Notes: generated by a model not told the origin, from the sequence alone. DNA of 64,000 nt from Bifidobacterium callitrichidarum (GCF_003129905.1 NZ_QFFM01000002.1:115738-179737); one strand, 5' to 3'. Counted from the stretch's first letter, positions 51,370 to 61,756 are shown. Numbers and translations are program-made.

Positions 51370-52080
51370 ATGAAACATAACCGTCAATCAGTAGAAAACG
51401 GAATCGACTTGACTGCATCGAACGCCCCCATCGTCCCGAACAACTCCGCCGACCTCGACACCGGCACGAGCACGTCCGCCCCGGCCAAGCCGCGCAAGCT
51501 GGAGGTGGCCGACCTCATCACCATCGGCGTGTTCGCCGCTCTTTACTTCGTGATGGTATGCGTGGCCACGCTGGTGAGCACCCTGTTCACCGGCGGTTTC
51601 GGCTCCATCTTCCTGCCCGCCATCGCCGCGCTGATCTCCGGCTGCGTCTACATGCTGCTGGTCGCACGCCTCGGCAAGTTCGGCGGCATCACGGTCATGG
51701 GCGTGGTCATCGGCCTGTTCCTGTTCGTCTCCGGCCATTTCGTGCTCTCGTTCATCGCCAGCATCGTCTTCCCGGTGGCCGCCGACCTCATCGCCCGCGC
51801 CGGCAAGTACAAGAGCAAGGCGCTGCTGCTGGTGAGCTACGTGGTCTTCTCCTACGGGCTTACGGGCCCGATCCTGCCGCTGTGGTTCATGAAGGACGCC
51901 TATGTGGCCAGTCTGCAGGCGCGCGGCAAGGACGCGGCGTACATCGATGGCGTGTTCGCCAACATCAATACCGGCACGTTCTTCATTTCGATGGCGGCGA
52001 TCCTGGTGTGCGCGCTGATCGGCGGCTGGTTCGGCCAGAAGATGCTGAGGAAGCATTTCGTCAAGGCCGGCATCGCCTGA
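51370..52080 (+). CDS. ECF transporter substrate-binding (S) component, MptS/Trep_Strep-type
   Basis: A 236-residue membrane protein. A disordered, Pro/Ser-rich N-terminus of about 45 residues precedes six predicted spans. KLEVADLITIGVFAALYFVMVC opens the membrane part, as in the Trep_Strep family of putative S components. Other recognisable segments are FGSIFLPAIAALISGCVYMLL and KYKSKALLLVSYVVFSYG. The bound vitamin or metal is unknown. The stop overlaps the start of the T component (TGATG). Confidence 0.82.
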   Translation: MKHNRQSVENGIDLTASNAPIVPNNSADLDTGTSTSAPAKPRKLEVADLITIGVFAALYFVMVCVATLVSTLFTGGFGSIFLPAIAALISGCVYMLLVARLGKFGGITVMGVVIGLFLFVSGHFVLSFIASIVFPVAADLIARAGKYKSKALLLVSYVVFSYGLTGPILPLWFMKDAYVASLQARGKDAAYIDGVFANINTGTFFISMAAILVCALIGGWFGQKMLRKHFVKAGIA

Positions 52081-52940
52081 TGCAATCTTCCTTTCCCGCG
52101 AAATCCGTGACGTCCGACTCCCGGACGTCTTTCCAGCCCCCGGCGGCCGCGACGGCACCGGGGGCTCCCGTGTTTTCGGATGGCGCTGGTGGTTTCTCTT
52201 CCGACCGGACGGCCGATACCGCTCGCCTTGATCGGGCTGATCGGGTCAGTCGGACGCTCGACCCGCGCACGAAGCTGTTCCTGCTGCTGGCCGCCAATCT
52301 CATGCTGTTCTTCCACGTGGCGCTCGCCACGCAAATCATCATGGCGATACTGTTCCTGATTCCGCTGGCGGTCGCCGGCCGATGGCGGCTCACGGTGAAT
52401 TTCGCGGTGTTGTACGCCGTGTTCACCGCGCTCGGCCTGCTCGACCCGGAGGCCCTGGGACTGCCGTGGCTGCATGTGGTCTCCGCGCTGGCCGTGGGAA
52501 CCACGATGATGCTGCCCTGCTTCATGACCGGTGCCTATGCGTTCACCACCACGTCCGCCAGCGCGTTCATTTGCTCGATGCGGCGTATGCGGGTGCCGGA
52601 GGCGGTGGTGATTCCTTGCGTGGTGGTGATCCGGTTCTTCCCCACCATCGCCGAGGATTATCGGCAGATCCGCAACGCGATGGCCCTGCGTGGCATCGCC
52701 TCGGGCGGTTGGGGTCTGGTGCGTCATCCCGCGCAATCCCTGGAATACATCCTCATTCCGCTGCTTATGAACGCCACCACCGTGGCTCAGGACCTGTCTG
52801 TGGCAGCGTTGACCAAGGGGCTCGGGCGTGAGGGTGAGCATACGTCGCGTACGCCGATTCGCATGCGTGCGGTCGATTGGCTGGCGATGGTCGCCGTCAT
52901 GATCCCGTTGGGTTTGGATATCGCTGGGGTGATCCGATGA
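52080..52940 (+). CDS. ECF transporter T component (EcfT-like)
   Basis: A 286-residue protein with a 55-residue flexible N-terminus and about five to six spans. The paired Ala-Arg-Gly-type coupling motif reads RNAMALRGIASGG, and LDPRTKLFLLLAANLML is the conserved start of the family. It couples the S component to the ATPase. The ATG at 52080 overlaps the S-component stop, and its own stop overlaps the ATPase start. Confidence 0.88.
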   Translation: MQSSFPAKSVTSDSRTSFQPPAAATAPGAPVFSDGAGGFSSDRTADTARLDRADRVSRTLDPRTKLFLLLAANLMLFFHVALATQIIMAILFLIPLAVAGRWRLTVNFAVLYAVFTALGLLDPEALGLPWLHVVSALAVGTTMMLPCFMTGAYAFTTTSASAFICSMRRMRVPEAVVIPCVVVIRFFPTIAEDYRQIRNAMALRGIASGGWGLVRHPAQSLEYILIPLLMNATTVAQDLSVAALTKGLGREGEHTSRTPIRMRAVDWLAMVAVMIPLGLDIAGVIR

Positions 52941-54487
52941 TGACGTCCGAAGTTTATTCCGACAACGTGTCGTTCACCTATGAGCATGCCGATACACCGG
53001 CATTAATGGACATCATGTTGAGCATTCCACGCGGCCAGTGCGTGGTGCTGTGCGGGGCCAGCGGCTGCGGCAAGACAACGTACTCACGTGTGGTGAATGG
53101 CCTGGTGCCGCAGTTCTTCCGTGGCACGTTCGCCGGCAAGCAGCGCACCTGCGGACTTGACCCGAGCTCCACACCCATCGATCAACTCACTCCACTGGTC
53201 GGCAGCGTGCTCCAGAACCCGAAGACCCAGTACTTCAACGCCAACGTGACCGACGAGCTGGCCTTCCCCGCGGAAAACATGGGACTGCCGACAAGTGAAA
53301 TCAACCGGCGTGTGGACGCCGTGGCCGAACGTTTCGGTATCACGGGACTGCTCGGGCGCAGCATCTTTCACCTGTCCGGCGGGCAGAAACAGCGCATCGC
53401 CATGGCCGCGGCCAACATACTCGACCCGCGGCTGGTGGTGCTGGACGAGCCGACCAGCAATCTCGACCAGACTGCCATCGCGGACATGCGCAAGCTCATC
53501 GAAGCGATGAAGGCCCGCGGGCTGACCATCGCCATCGCCGAGCACCGGCTCGCGTGGCTCAACGGCGTGGCCGACCGGTACGTGGTGTTCGACGGCGGGC
53601 GCATCGCCCGGCAATACGAAGCGGACGAATTCCTTACGCTCTCCCCCGGCTGCATCGCCGCGATGGGGTTGCGCGCGCTTGACCTCGGACCGTACCGTCG
53701 CCGCATCGCCGAATTGGAATCGCAAAGTGATGCGCAACAGGGTTCGTCCCCGCGCTTTGACAATCGGACGACTCTGGCACCGGCCCTGGAGCAGTCGCGG
53801 CATGACCTCAAGACTGTACCGGGGCATCGGAGTCCAAAGCCGCTGCTGTCTACGCGGAATCTTGTCATCGGCTATCGCGGCCGCGACGGTTTTACCCGGC
53901 ATATCCCGGATCTGGAGTTCCATCCCGGCGACATCATCGGACTCATGGGCCACAACGGCTGCGGCAAGACCACGCTCGTACGTACGCTGACCGGATTGGC
54001 CAAGCCTCTTGCGGGTTCCATCACGCTCAACGGCCGGACCGCGAAACCACGCGATCTGACCCGCGCCGGATTCCTGGTGATGCAGGACGTGAACTACCAG
54101 CTGTTTTCGGACAGTGTGCGCGAGGAGCTCATGATCGGTCTGGACGAAACCGACCCAACTGTGCTGGCACAAACGAACAGCGTTCTGGAGGATTTGGATC
54201 TTACCCAGGTCGCGGATCGGCATCCGATGAGCCTGTCCGGCGGGCAGAAGCAACGTGTGGCCATCGGCTCGGCACTGATGTGCGGCAAGGAGCTCATCAT
54301 CCTTGATGAGCCGACCAGTGGCCTCGACCGCTACCACATGGAGCAGGTCGGCGAACTGCTGCGCCGGCTCGCCGCGCAGGGCAGGACGATTCTCGTGGTG
54401 ACGCACGACGAGGAGCTCGCCGCCGGCTGGTGCACCCGCATCATCAACCTCGAACGGTGCCGGACGGACCCGGCTTGTACGGCCTGA
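52937..54487 (+). CDS. ECF transporter double ATPase (fused EcfA/EcfA')
   Basis: A 516-residue protein with two complete ABC domains. First: Walker A GASGCGKTT, Q-loop VLQNPKTQYF, signature LSGGQKQRIAMAA, Walker B LVVLDEPTSNLD. Second (from about 320): GHNGCGKTT, VMQDVNYQLF, LSGGQKQRVAIGSAL, IILDEPTSGLD, and VVTHDEE. A 50-residue linker joins them. Other bacteria use two separate ATPases; bifidobacteria often use this fusion. ATG 52937 overlaps the T-component stop. Confidence 0.92.
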   Translation: MMTSEVYSDNVSFTYEHADTPALMDIMLSIPRGQCVVLCGASGCGKTTYSRVVNGLVPQFFRGTFAGKQRTCGLDPSSTPIDQLTPLVGSVLQNPKTQYFNANVTDELAFPAENMGLPTSEINRRVDAVAERFGITGLLGRSIFHLSGGQKQRIAMAAANILDPRLVVLDEPTSNLDQTAIADMRKLIEAMKARGLTIAIAEHRLAWLNGVADRYVVFDGGRIARQYEADEFLTLSPGCIAAMGLRALDLGPYRRRIAELESQSDAQQGSSPRFDNRTTLAPALEQSRHDLKTVPGHRSPKPLLSTRNLVIGYRGRDGFTRHIPDLEFHPGDIIGLMGHNGCGKTTLVRTLTGLAKPLAGSITLNGRTAKPRDLTRAGFLVMQDVNYQLFSDSVREELMIGLDETDPTVLAQTNSVLEDLDLTQVADRHPMSLSGGQKQRVAIGSALMCGKELIILDEPTSGLDRYHMEQVGELLRRLAAQGRTILVVTHDEELAAGWCTRIINLERCRTDPACTA

Positions 54488-54532
54488 TTTTTGCAGCAAT
54501 ATGTACCCATGCGTACCGAAAAGGAACCCATA

Positions 54533-55198
54533 GTGAGCAACACGCAAACGAAAACCACGGAATCCCGGTCTTTTGATCTGACCGACTGGCTCGGTGATTG
54601 GGAGAGTTTTGAACATTATCTTGACTCCGAGGATCCGGCCATCCGCCAGGCCTGGCAGGAGGCGGAACAGGCGGTGCTCGCTAATCCGAAGACAGCGCCG
54701 ATGGCGGCGCGCGGCATCCGCACGTTCTGGTCGATGGCCTGCGCCACCACGAGCCCGGAGAACATCATCCGCATCGGTTATTGGACCATCGGCAAGCCGC
54801 AGAGCGAGCATGCCGACGTGCGCATCACCTGGTATGCGGAGGACAACACGGACCTCGACACCTACGACTACCGCATCGACCACGTCATCGGGCATGGTCT
54901 GGAGGGCTCGCCCACCTACGTGTTCGTGACCGACGATCCGAATGCCGAGGACAGCCCGTTCCGCTGGCTGCTGGCCATCGCTCCCCTGCCTTCACGCAAG
55001 GCGTTCGGCGAAGGCGGGTTGCTCAGTCATCTGCATTTCCAGTACGCCAATGACCTCGGCACGCTCGTCGCCACGGATGAGACCGAAGATGCCGGCGAGA
55101 CGCTGCGCAACCCACGCTGGTATGCCACGATGTGCGCCGACGAGGGCGACACTGAGGACCGTTGCTGCATCATCCGCGCGCTGCATCACCTCGGTTGA
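54533..55198 (+). CDS. Hypothetical protein, possibly ZinT-like
   Basis: A 221-residue cytoplasmic-looking protein starting at GTG 54533 behind AAGGAAC. The N-terminus (DLTDWLGDWESFEHYLDSEDP) and the C-terminal LLSHLHFQYAND and NPRWYATM recall the ZinT/YodA pattern of W-x-G-x-W-x-S, HxH and N-x-x-x-Y, but the match is by eye and weak. It lies 45 bp after the ECF operon on the same strand. If ZinT-like, the transporter could concern a metal; otherwise the protein is unassigned. Confidence 0.55.
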   Translation: MSNTQTKTTESRSFDLTDWLGDWESFEHYLDSEDPAIRQAWQEAEQAVLANPKTAPMAARGIRTFWSMACATTSPENIIRIGYWTIGKPQSEHADVRITWYAEDNTDLDTYDYRIDHVIGHGLEGSPTYVFVTDDPNAEDSPFRWLLAIAPLPSRKAFGEGGLLSHLHFQYANDLGTLVATDETEDAGETLRNPRWYATMCADEGDTEDRCCIIRALHHLG

Positions 55199-55212
55199 GC
55201 AAAACGATGCGT

Positions 55213-55250
55213 AGTCACTGCTTGTTCAGGCACGCAAGCCGGCAGTGACT
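55213..55250. terminator. Hairpin after the ECF-linked gene
   Basis: AGTCACTGC and GCAGTGACT arms (9 bp) enclose 20 bases, 15 bp after the stop at 55198. Confidence 0.5.
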
Positions 55251-55297
55251 GCGCGTTTCAACGAGGGTATTGCACATTACTGCCTGTCGGAATATCA

Positions 55298-55348
55298 ATG
55301 GGCAGTAACCGCGCGTTCGTTTCGGCGGCACGCGCGGTTACTGCCCAT
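55298..55348. terminator. 18-bp perfect hairpin between convergent genes
   Basis: ATGGGCAGTAACCGCGCG and its exact reverse complement enclose 15 bases, a very stable stem between genes ending at 55198 (+) and 55383 (-). It shares the GCAGT(A/G)A(C)-type sequence with the hairpin at 55213. A bidirectional terminator or structured repeat is likely. Confidence 0.65.
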
Positions 55349-55382
55349 AGTATGGCGGCTGTACCGCCGCTCAACCAAGGTT

Positions 55383-56090
55383 TCAGCTGTTACGGTTGAT
55401 TTCGATGTCCGTGACAGTGAGGTTCGCCTCGTTGATGAGGTTGAACAGGATGACCTCGGCCAGCGGGCCGGGCTGCATGAAGGTGTGCTGCTTGGCCTCG
55501 GACACGTAGTCGTGGCTGTCGCGGTAGAAGGCGGTGTCGATGCCGCCGGGATAGACGGCCACCACCTTGACGCTCGTGCCCTTGTATGCGGCCTGCAGGC
55601 TCTTGGTGTAGCCCTTCTCGCCCCACTTGGTGGCGCAGTACACGCTTTCGTTCGCATTGCCGCGGGTGGCTGCGGTGCTCATGATCTGGGCGATCTTGAC
55701 GTCCTGCTCGCCGCAGGCTTTGAGCGTTTCCACGGTCCACAGGATCATGCCCTTGAGACCCTTGAGGCACTTGTCCACGTCGGCGGCCTCGTAAGCGGTG
55801 GGCACCTTGAAGGACGGCTGGCCGGCGTTGTTGATGAGCAGGTCGATGTGGCCCAGCGCGGCGATGTCGGCCACGGATTCGCGCACGAAGTCCTCGTCCG
55901 TGATGTCGCCCACGTACGCGCGGTACGATTCGGCGGGCCATTGCGCGGTGAGCTCGGCCTGACGCTCGGCATTGAAGTCGATGCCGGCGACGAACCATCC
56001 CTTGGCGATGAGCTGGCTGGCGAACTCGTAGCCGAGTCCCAGTGCACTGCCGGTGACGATGGCGATCTTCTGTCCGTTTGCGGTGGTCAT
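55383..56090 (-). CDS. Short-chain dehydrogenase/reductase
   Basis: A 235-residue classical SDR. The cofactor motif is TGSALGLGYEF (the TGxxxGxG pattern, about 13-23), followed by the structural NNAG motif in LLINNAGQPSF, catalytic Ser (IMSTAATRG) and Tyr/Lys (YCATKWGEK, the YxxxK pattern). The proton-relay residues are in place, so it should be active with NAD(P)H. GGGAAG precedes ATG 56090. The substrate is unknown. Confidence 0.9.
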   Translation of the reverse strand: MTTANGQKIAIVTGSALGLGYEFASQLIAKGWFVAGIDFNAERQAELTAQWPAESYRAYVGDITDEDFVRESVADIAALGHIDLLINNAGQPSFKVPTAYEAADVDKCLKGLKGMILWTVETLKACGEQDVKIAQIMSTAATRGNANESVYCATKWGEKGYTKSLQAAYKGTSVKVVAVYPGGIDTAFYRDSHDYVSEAKQHTFMQPGPLAEVILFNLINEANLTVTDIEINRNS

Positions 56091-56161
56091 GGCGCTTCCC
56101 TTCATGATGATCGAGGATTGAGGATTGCGGGATTGCGGGATTGCTTTCATTATCCCAGAAG

Positions 56162-56183
56162 GGTTCCCTCTAGAAGGGGAACC
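56162..56183. terminator. Hairpin between ABC-F and SDR genes
   Basis: GGTTCCC and GGGAACC arms with an 8-base loop lie 14 bp beyond the ABC-F stop. A GGATTGCGG-type triplication sits at about 56115-56142. Confidence 0.45.
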
Positions 56184-56196
56184 GAGACACGAAGAA

Positions 56197-57798
<1,602 letters not shown>

Positions 57799-57996
57799 AC
57801 CTCACCCGTCGCTTTCTTGATTCGTTGAAATTGCAATAAGCCAACAGACCATGGTAGCGGAAGGCGTGAAGAACGGGGAATGACCCCGACAAGCGGGAGG
57901 GGCCAGCGTGTTCACCCAGCATGACATCGGCGTCTTCCTCACTGCCGAGCCACTAAAATTGATGATTGCATATGCCGTTTTGTGAAGGGGACTGCC

Positions 57997-59973
57997 ATGG
58001 AATACGCCGATGACGTCGATCGCCGCGAGCTGCTGCTGCATAGCGCTTATGATGCCGAAACCGTGAGGGCCATGGAACGTCCGTTGCTGGACAAGGGTGT
58101 GCCGCTGATGCGCATGGCCGCCCAGGCCGTGGCCCATACCGCAGCCGGACTGCTCGATGATGAGGATCTGGCGTTGGAGGACACGTCGATCGTACTGTTG
58201 GCAGGCGCCGGCGACAACGGCGGCGATGGTCTGTTCGCCGCGGCCGCGTTGGCGCAGGAGGGTGCCGCAGTGACGGCCGTGGCCGTGGGCCGGTCATTGC
58301 ACGAGGCCGGGTTCGCCGAGTTCGTACGCGCCGGCGGGAAGGTGCTGGTACTGGATCCGGCCGCCGAAATTCCCGGTTGCGCTTCAGGGTTTTCCGCGGG
58401 CGAGGCCGGAGAACGTTTACAGGCCGCCGTCTCCCTGGCCTCGAAGTCGCATCTCATCATCGACGCGATGACCGGCATCGGCATCCATGGTGCGTTGCGG
58501 GGTATTCCGGCGGCGCTGGCCTCCGCTTTGGGACTTGACGGCGAGGTGCCGGACGAGCCGGCGATGCCTGGTCGTGAACCGTTCGGGGACTTCCCGTTGG
58601 TGGTCGCCGTGGACACGCCCTCCGGCGTGGGCGTGGATGATGGTTCGCTGCCCGGCCCGTATCTGCCGGCCGATGTGACGGTGACGTTCGGCGCAATGAA
58701 GCCCTGCGCGGTGCTGCCGCCGGCGACGTTCGGCTGCGGGCGCATCGAGCTGGTCGATTTCGGGTTCGACATCGACGACGTGGAGCCCGCCGTGGAGGTG
58801 GTGGACAGTGCCTTCGCCTCGGATGCGGTGCGTCTGCCGCACGTCGAGGACGGCAAGTATTCGCGTGGCGTGGTGGGACTGGTGACCGGTTCGCAGCGTT
58901 ATCCCGGCGCGGCCGTGCTCACCGCACGCGCCGCCGCACGCGCGAACACCGGCATGGTGCGCTACCTTGGCCCCGAGCGCGCGCAGAACATGGTGCTCGC
59001 GGCTCTACCCGAGGCGGTACTGGGCAAGGGTCATGTGCAGTCCTGGGTGGTAGGCTCCGGCGTGCCGACCGCCGATGCCGAAGGTGCCGACGCCGATATC
59101 CAGCGTGAGACGATCGGCGCGCTGCTCCGCCATTACGCGCTGGGCGGAGACCCCGCCGCGGATGATGCCGCATATGATATGCCGCCCGTCGTGGTGGATG
59201 CCGGCGCGCTCGACCTGTTGCCGGAGCATGTGCCCGGTCAGGTGGTCATCACCCCGCATGCCGGTGAGATGGCGGCGTTGCTGAACCGGCTTGGGGCGAA
59301 CGCGCGATTCATTGAAGGTGAAACGGCCAACTCCGCTTCGACCTTGCCCGCTCATGACGATTCGTCACGGCCCAGCGTGGATTCGACCGATTCGGCCGAT
59401 GACGATCAGCCGTACCGGGCTTCCGCAGTCGACTCGACCGAAGCCGAATCCGCCGTCGCTTCCGATGCGGACGGCGACGATGGCGCGACCGTTCCCGCCG
59501 ACAGCGATATTGCCGTCCCGTCTCCCATCAGTGAAGATTCCCTCACGTACACCGCGCACGACGTGATGACGCATCCGTTGGCGTGCGCCCGCCGAGCGCA
59601 CGAGCTGACCGGCGCGACCGTGCTGCTCAAGGGCGCGGTGACCATCGTGGTGGACGAGGACCATACCTATGTTTCCGGCAGTGCGCCCGCATGGCTCGCC
59701 ACGGCCGGCGCGGGCGACGTACTGGCCGGTCTCATCGGCGCCTTGCTTGCCCAGCAGGGTGATGAGATCACCACGGCGGAAACCGTGGCGTCGGCCGCGT
59801 ACCTGCATGGCATGGCGGCGGCAATCGCCTCCGAGTCGGAGCAGCAGGGATGGCAGGAGCCCGAGCTGATCGGTCACGGCCACCGTCAGCGCTTCATGAC
59901 GCTGGGCCATCCCATTGTGGCCGGCGACGTGATTCGCGCCATTCCGGAAGCCATTGCGGACGTGGTCGCTTAA
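57997..59973 (+). CDS. nnr: Bifunctional NAD(P)H-hydrate epimerase/dehydratase
   Basis: A 658-residue enzyme that repairs hydrated NADH/NADPH. The N-terminal YjeF_N epimerase domain has LAGAGDNGGDGLFAA (about 66-80) and VAVDTPSGVGVDDG. The C-terminal kinase-fold dehydratase has ITPHAGEMAALL and TAGAGDVLAGLIGALLA, the nucleotide-site GxGD motif. An acidic Ser/Asp/Ala insert (about 445-520) interrupts the dehydratase after the PHAGE motif and lengthens the protein compared with the usual 500. ATG 57997 follows AAGGGG. Confidence 0.92.
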   Translation: MEYADDVDRRELLLHSAYDAETVRAMERPLLDKGVPLMRMAAQAVAHTAAGLLDDEDLALEDTSIVLLAGAGDNGGDGLFAAAALAQEGAAVTAVAVGRSLHEAGFAEFVRAGGKVLVLDPAAEIPGCASGFSAGEAGERLQAAVSLASKSHLIIDAMTGIGIHGALRGIPAALASALGLDGEVPDEPAMPGREPFGDFPLVVAVDTPSGVGVDDGSLPGPYLPADVTVTFGAMKPCAVLPPATFGCGRIELVDFGFDIDDVEPAVEVVDSAFASDAVRLPHVEDGKYSRGVVGLVTGSQRYPGAAVLTARAAARANTGMVRYLGPERAQNMVLAALPEAVLGKGHVQSWVVGSGVPTADAEGADADIQRETIGALLRHYALGGDPAADDAAYDMPPVVVDAGALDLLPEHVPGQVVITPHAGEMAALLNRLGANARFIEGETANSASTLPAHDDSSRPSVDSTDSADDDQPYRASAVDSTEAESAVASDADGDDGATVPADSDIAVPSPISEDSLTYTAHDVMTHPLACARRAHELTGATVLLKGAVTIVVDEDHTYVSGSAPAWLATAGAGDVLAGLIGALLAQQGDEITTAETVASAAYLHGMAAAIASESEQQGWQEPELIGHGHRQRFMTLGHPIVAGDVIRAIPEAIADVVA

Positions 59974-60012
59974 CCGGCCGCGTGAACACCACGAAGTACA
60001 CTGAAAGCGATT

Positions 60013-60137
60013 GGTTCTGTGACGCCACAGTTTGACATGAATCCGATTCGGATACGCCTCAGTCGGCTTTGCCAACGACTTCGCTGGCAAGGGGCGTCAA
60101 AAACAGGTTCTGCCGATCTCGACGTCACAGAGCAACC
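60013..60137. mobile_element. Diverged copy of the 61-kb MITE
   Basis: Read in this orientation it begins GGTTCTGTGACGCCACAG, then TTTGACATGAATCCGAT, and a CCTCAGTCGGCTTTGCC segment, then a GCTGGCAAGGGGC block. It ends CGTCACAGAGCAACC. The order matches the reverse complement of the element at 60893-61015, whose ends are GGCTCTGTTAAACC. Target duplications are no longer visible, so this is an older insertion in the gap between nnr and the HAD gene. Confidence 0.5.
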
Positions 60138-60170
60138 CGAATACCGTTTCCTGCATGTTTGAGGAGCATC

Positions 60171-60800
60171 ATGGCCAACTCCCCCATCACCGATGTAATC
60201 TTCGATTTCTGCGGCGTGTTGCTGGACTGGAACACCCGCGCCTGCCTTGAAGGCAAGTTCCCGGACGATGTTGTCACCGCAATTTGCGCCGACAACGATC
60301 CACACGGCTTCTTCCACTACGAGGATCGCATGGACGCCGGCGAGGATTTCGCCACTATCTATCCGGACGTGGTACGCGAGCAAGGCGAGGACATCGCACA
60401 GATCTTCAAGTACTACATCGACCATTACGCGGACGCGCTGCCCCGCACCCTGCCCGGCATGGTCGAGCTGATGGAGGACCTGAAACGTCACGGATACGGC
60501 GTGTGGGGCCTGACCAACTGGTCGCACGAGACCTTCCACCTGGCCTTCGAGAAGTTCCCGCGTCTGGAACAGCTGCTCGACGGCACCGTGGTTTCGGGCG
60601 TGGAGAAGCTGCACAAGCCCAACGCGGACATCTATGAGCTGGCGCTCAAGCGGTTCGGCCTCAAGGCCGAGCAGTGCGTCTTCTTCGACGACACCGCCAA
60701 AAACGTGGTCGGCGCCAACGAGGTCGGCATTCACGGCGTCCTGTTCGAAGGCGCCCTCGCCGCCCGCGATTCCCTCGCACAGCTTGGCGTGCGCCTGTAA
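60171..60800 (+). CDS. HAD-superfamily hydrolase
   Basis: A 209-residue HAD enzyme. The nucleophile is in DVIFDFCGVLLDW (first Asp of the DxD-like motif I; the second position is Cys, so motif I is DFC rather than DxD). Motif II is WGLTNWSHE (Thr), motif III has EKLHKPNADIYE (Lys), and motif IV is CVFFDDTAKNV. Loss of the second Asp is unusual for a phosphatase and hints at a haloacid dehalogenase-like or specialised activity. GAGGAG precedes ATG 60171. Confidence 0.87.
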   Translation: MANSPITDVIFDFCGVLLDWNTRACLEGKFPDDVVTAICADNDPHGFFHYEDRMDAGEDFATIYPDVVREQGEDIAQIFKYYIDHYADALPRTLPGMVELMEDLKRHGYGVWGLTNWSHETFHLAFEKFPRLEQLLDGTVVSGVEKLHKPNADIYELALKRFGLKAEQCVFFDDTAKNVVGANEVGIHGVLFEGALAARDSLAQLGVRL

Positions 60801-60819
60801 TAAATGGCACTTTGCTTTG

Positions 60820-60868
60820 GCTCCCCTCGCTGAGGGGAGCTGTCGCCGCAGACTACTGAGGGGAGCAT
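60820..60868. repeat. GCTCCCCT/AGGGGAGC repeat with GACTGAGGGG tail
   Basis: An eight-base hairpin (GCTCCCCT / AGGGGAGC) is followed by CTGTCGCCGCAGACTACTGAGGGGAGC. The element inside the MITE (60932-60977) has the same build, as does 46766-46785 for the hairpin part. It lies 20 bp after the HAD stop and may act as its terminator. Confidence 0.6.
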
Positions 60869-60892
60869 CCGGATCACTTCAGGTAATTTTTT

Positions 60893-61015
60893 GGCTCTGT
60901 TAAACCAAGATTGACATGCCCCTTATTCTTGGCTCCCCTTGTCAGGGGAGCTGGCGGCGAAGCCGTCTGAGGGGTAGTTCCATCGGATTCATGTCAATCT
61001 TGGTTTAACAGAGCC
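60893..61015. mobile_element. 123-bp MITE with perfect 26-bp inverted ends and 8-bp target duplication
   Basis: The ends are GGCTCTGTTAAACCAAGATTGACATG (60893-60918, written as 20 plus 6 bases in the two parts GGCTCTGTTAAACCAAGATT and GACATG) and its exact reverse complement at 60990-61015. AATTTTTT flanks both sides (60885-60892 and 61016-61023). An 8-bp duplication and GGCTCTGTT ends fit mobilisation by an ISL3-family transposase. The inside carries a GCTCCCCT repeat copy. The 333-bp interval 60801-61133 holds only these repeats. Confidence 0.85.
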
Positions 61016-61133
61016 AATTTTTTCCCTCCCTCAGTCTCATCTCATTCGGCAACTATGCGACGGCCGGGCCATCACGGCATAGCCGCTTATTTCCCGATAA
61101 ATGGCCCGCTCTCAAAAGGGCCGCTGCGAAAAG

Positions 61134-61361
61134 CTATTCAACCGGATCGAAACTGATCGTCAGTTTTCGCCCCATCCCCTGCGCCAACGCCTCCAATGAC
61201 CGGAACGACGGGTTGATGTGTGCCTGTTCGATGCGGCTGATGGTGATGCGGGAAATCCCTGACGCCTCTGCCAGCTGGTCCTGGCTCATGCCGGCGCTTT
61301 CCCGTGCTTTGCGCAACGACTCCCCCACCTCCGGATACACATAATCCCTATCCGCCATCAT
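61134..61361 (-). CDS. XRE-family HTH regulator, antitoxin-like
   Basis: A 75-residue helix-turn-helix protein: GESLRKARESAGMSQDQLAEASG then ISRITISRIEQAH spans residues 12-48. The C-terminal RKLTISFDPVE strand is the type found in HipB and HigA-like antitoxins. AGGGAGG precedes the two ATG codons at 61361 and 61358. No toxin gene follows or precedes, so it may be an orphan regulator or the remains of a pair, separated from higBA by an IS fragment. Confidence 0.8.
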   Translation of the reverse strand: MMADRDYVYPEVGESLRKARESAGMSQDQLAEASGISRITISRIEQAHINPSFRSLEALAQGMGRKLTISFDPVE

Positions 61362-61491
61362 TGGCCTCCCTACTGACGTTTCATAAGAATCGCAAGAATC
61401 AATCCAGCATTATCAGCATTGTCTCACGATTCGCCCATGCACGTGGAATTTCCCGGCTATAACCCGCCTTGCCGACCATCCCACCTGATAA

Positions 61492-61735
61492 GGCTCTGTT
61501 AAACCCCATTTTCTTCGTCGGATTGTCCGTAAGAAATGCGGAAAACGTTGAAAAACCCACTGTCGCAACGTCGTTTGAGGGTGGCGACCGGTGGTTTTGG
61601 AAACCCAAGTTTTCCGCCGCAAGGTCGGAGCCCGACCCCGCGACCGAGGCGCGCGCGAGGTTCGGGACGAAGGTGGCCGAATACGAGCGTATCCTGATCA
61701 TGGGGCATACAGACATTGAGATGACCGCGATGCAC
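61492..61735. mobile_element. IS remnant with the same terminus as the MITE
   Basis: GGCTCTGTTAAACC at 61492-61505 is identical to the first 14 bases of the MITE, then the sequence diverges (CCATTTTCTTCG). The segment to about 61735 has short open frames in both directions but no recognisable transposase. It is best read as the end of a truncated ISL3-like element. It fills most of the 395-bp interval 61362-61756. Confidence 0.45.
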
Positions 61736-61756
61736 AGATGGGGGACTTTTCTCGTT

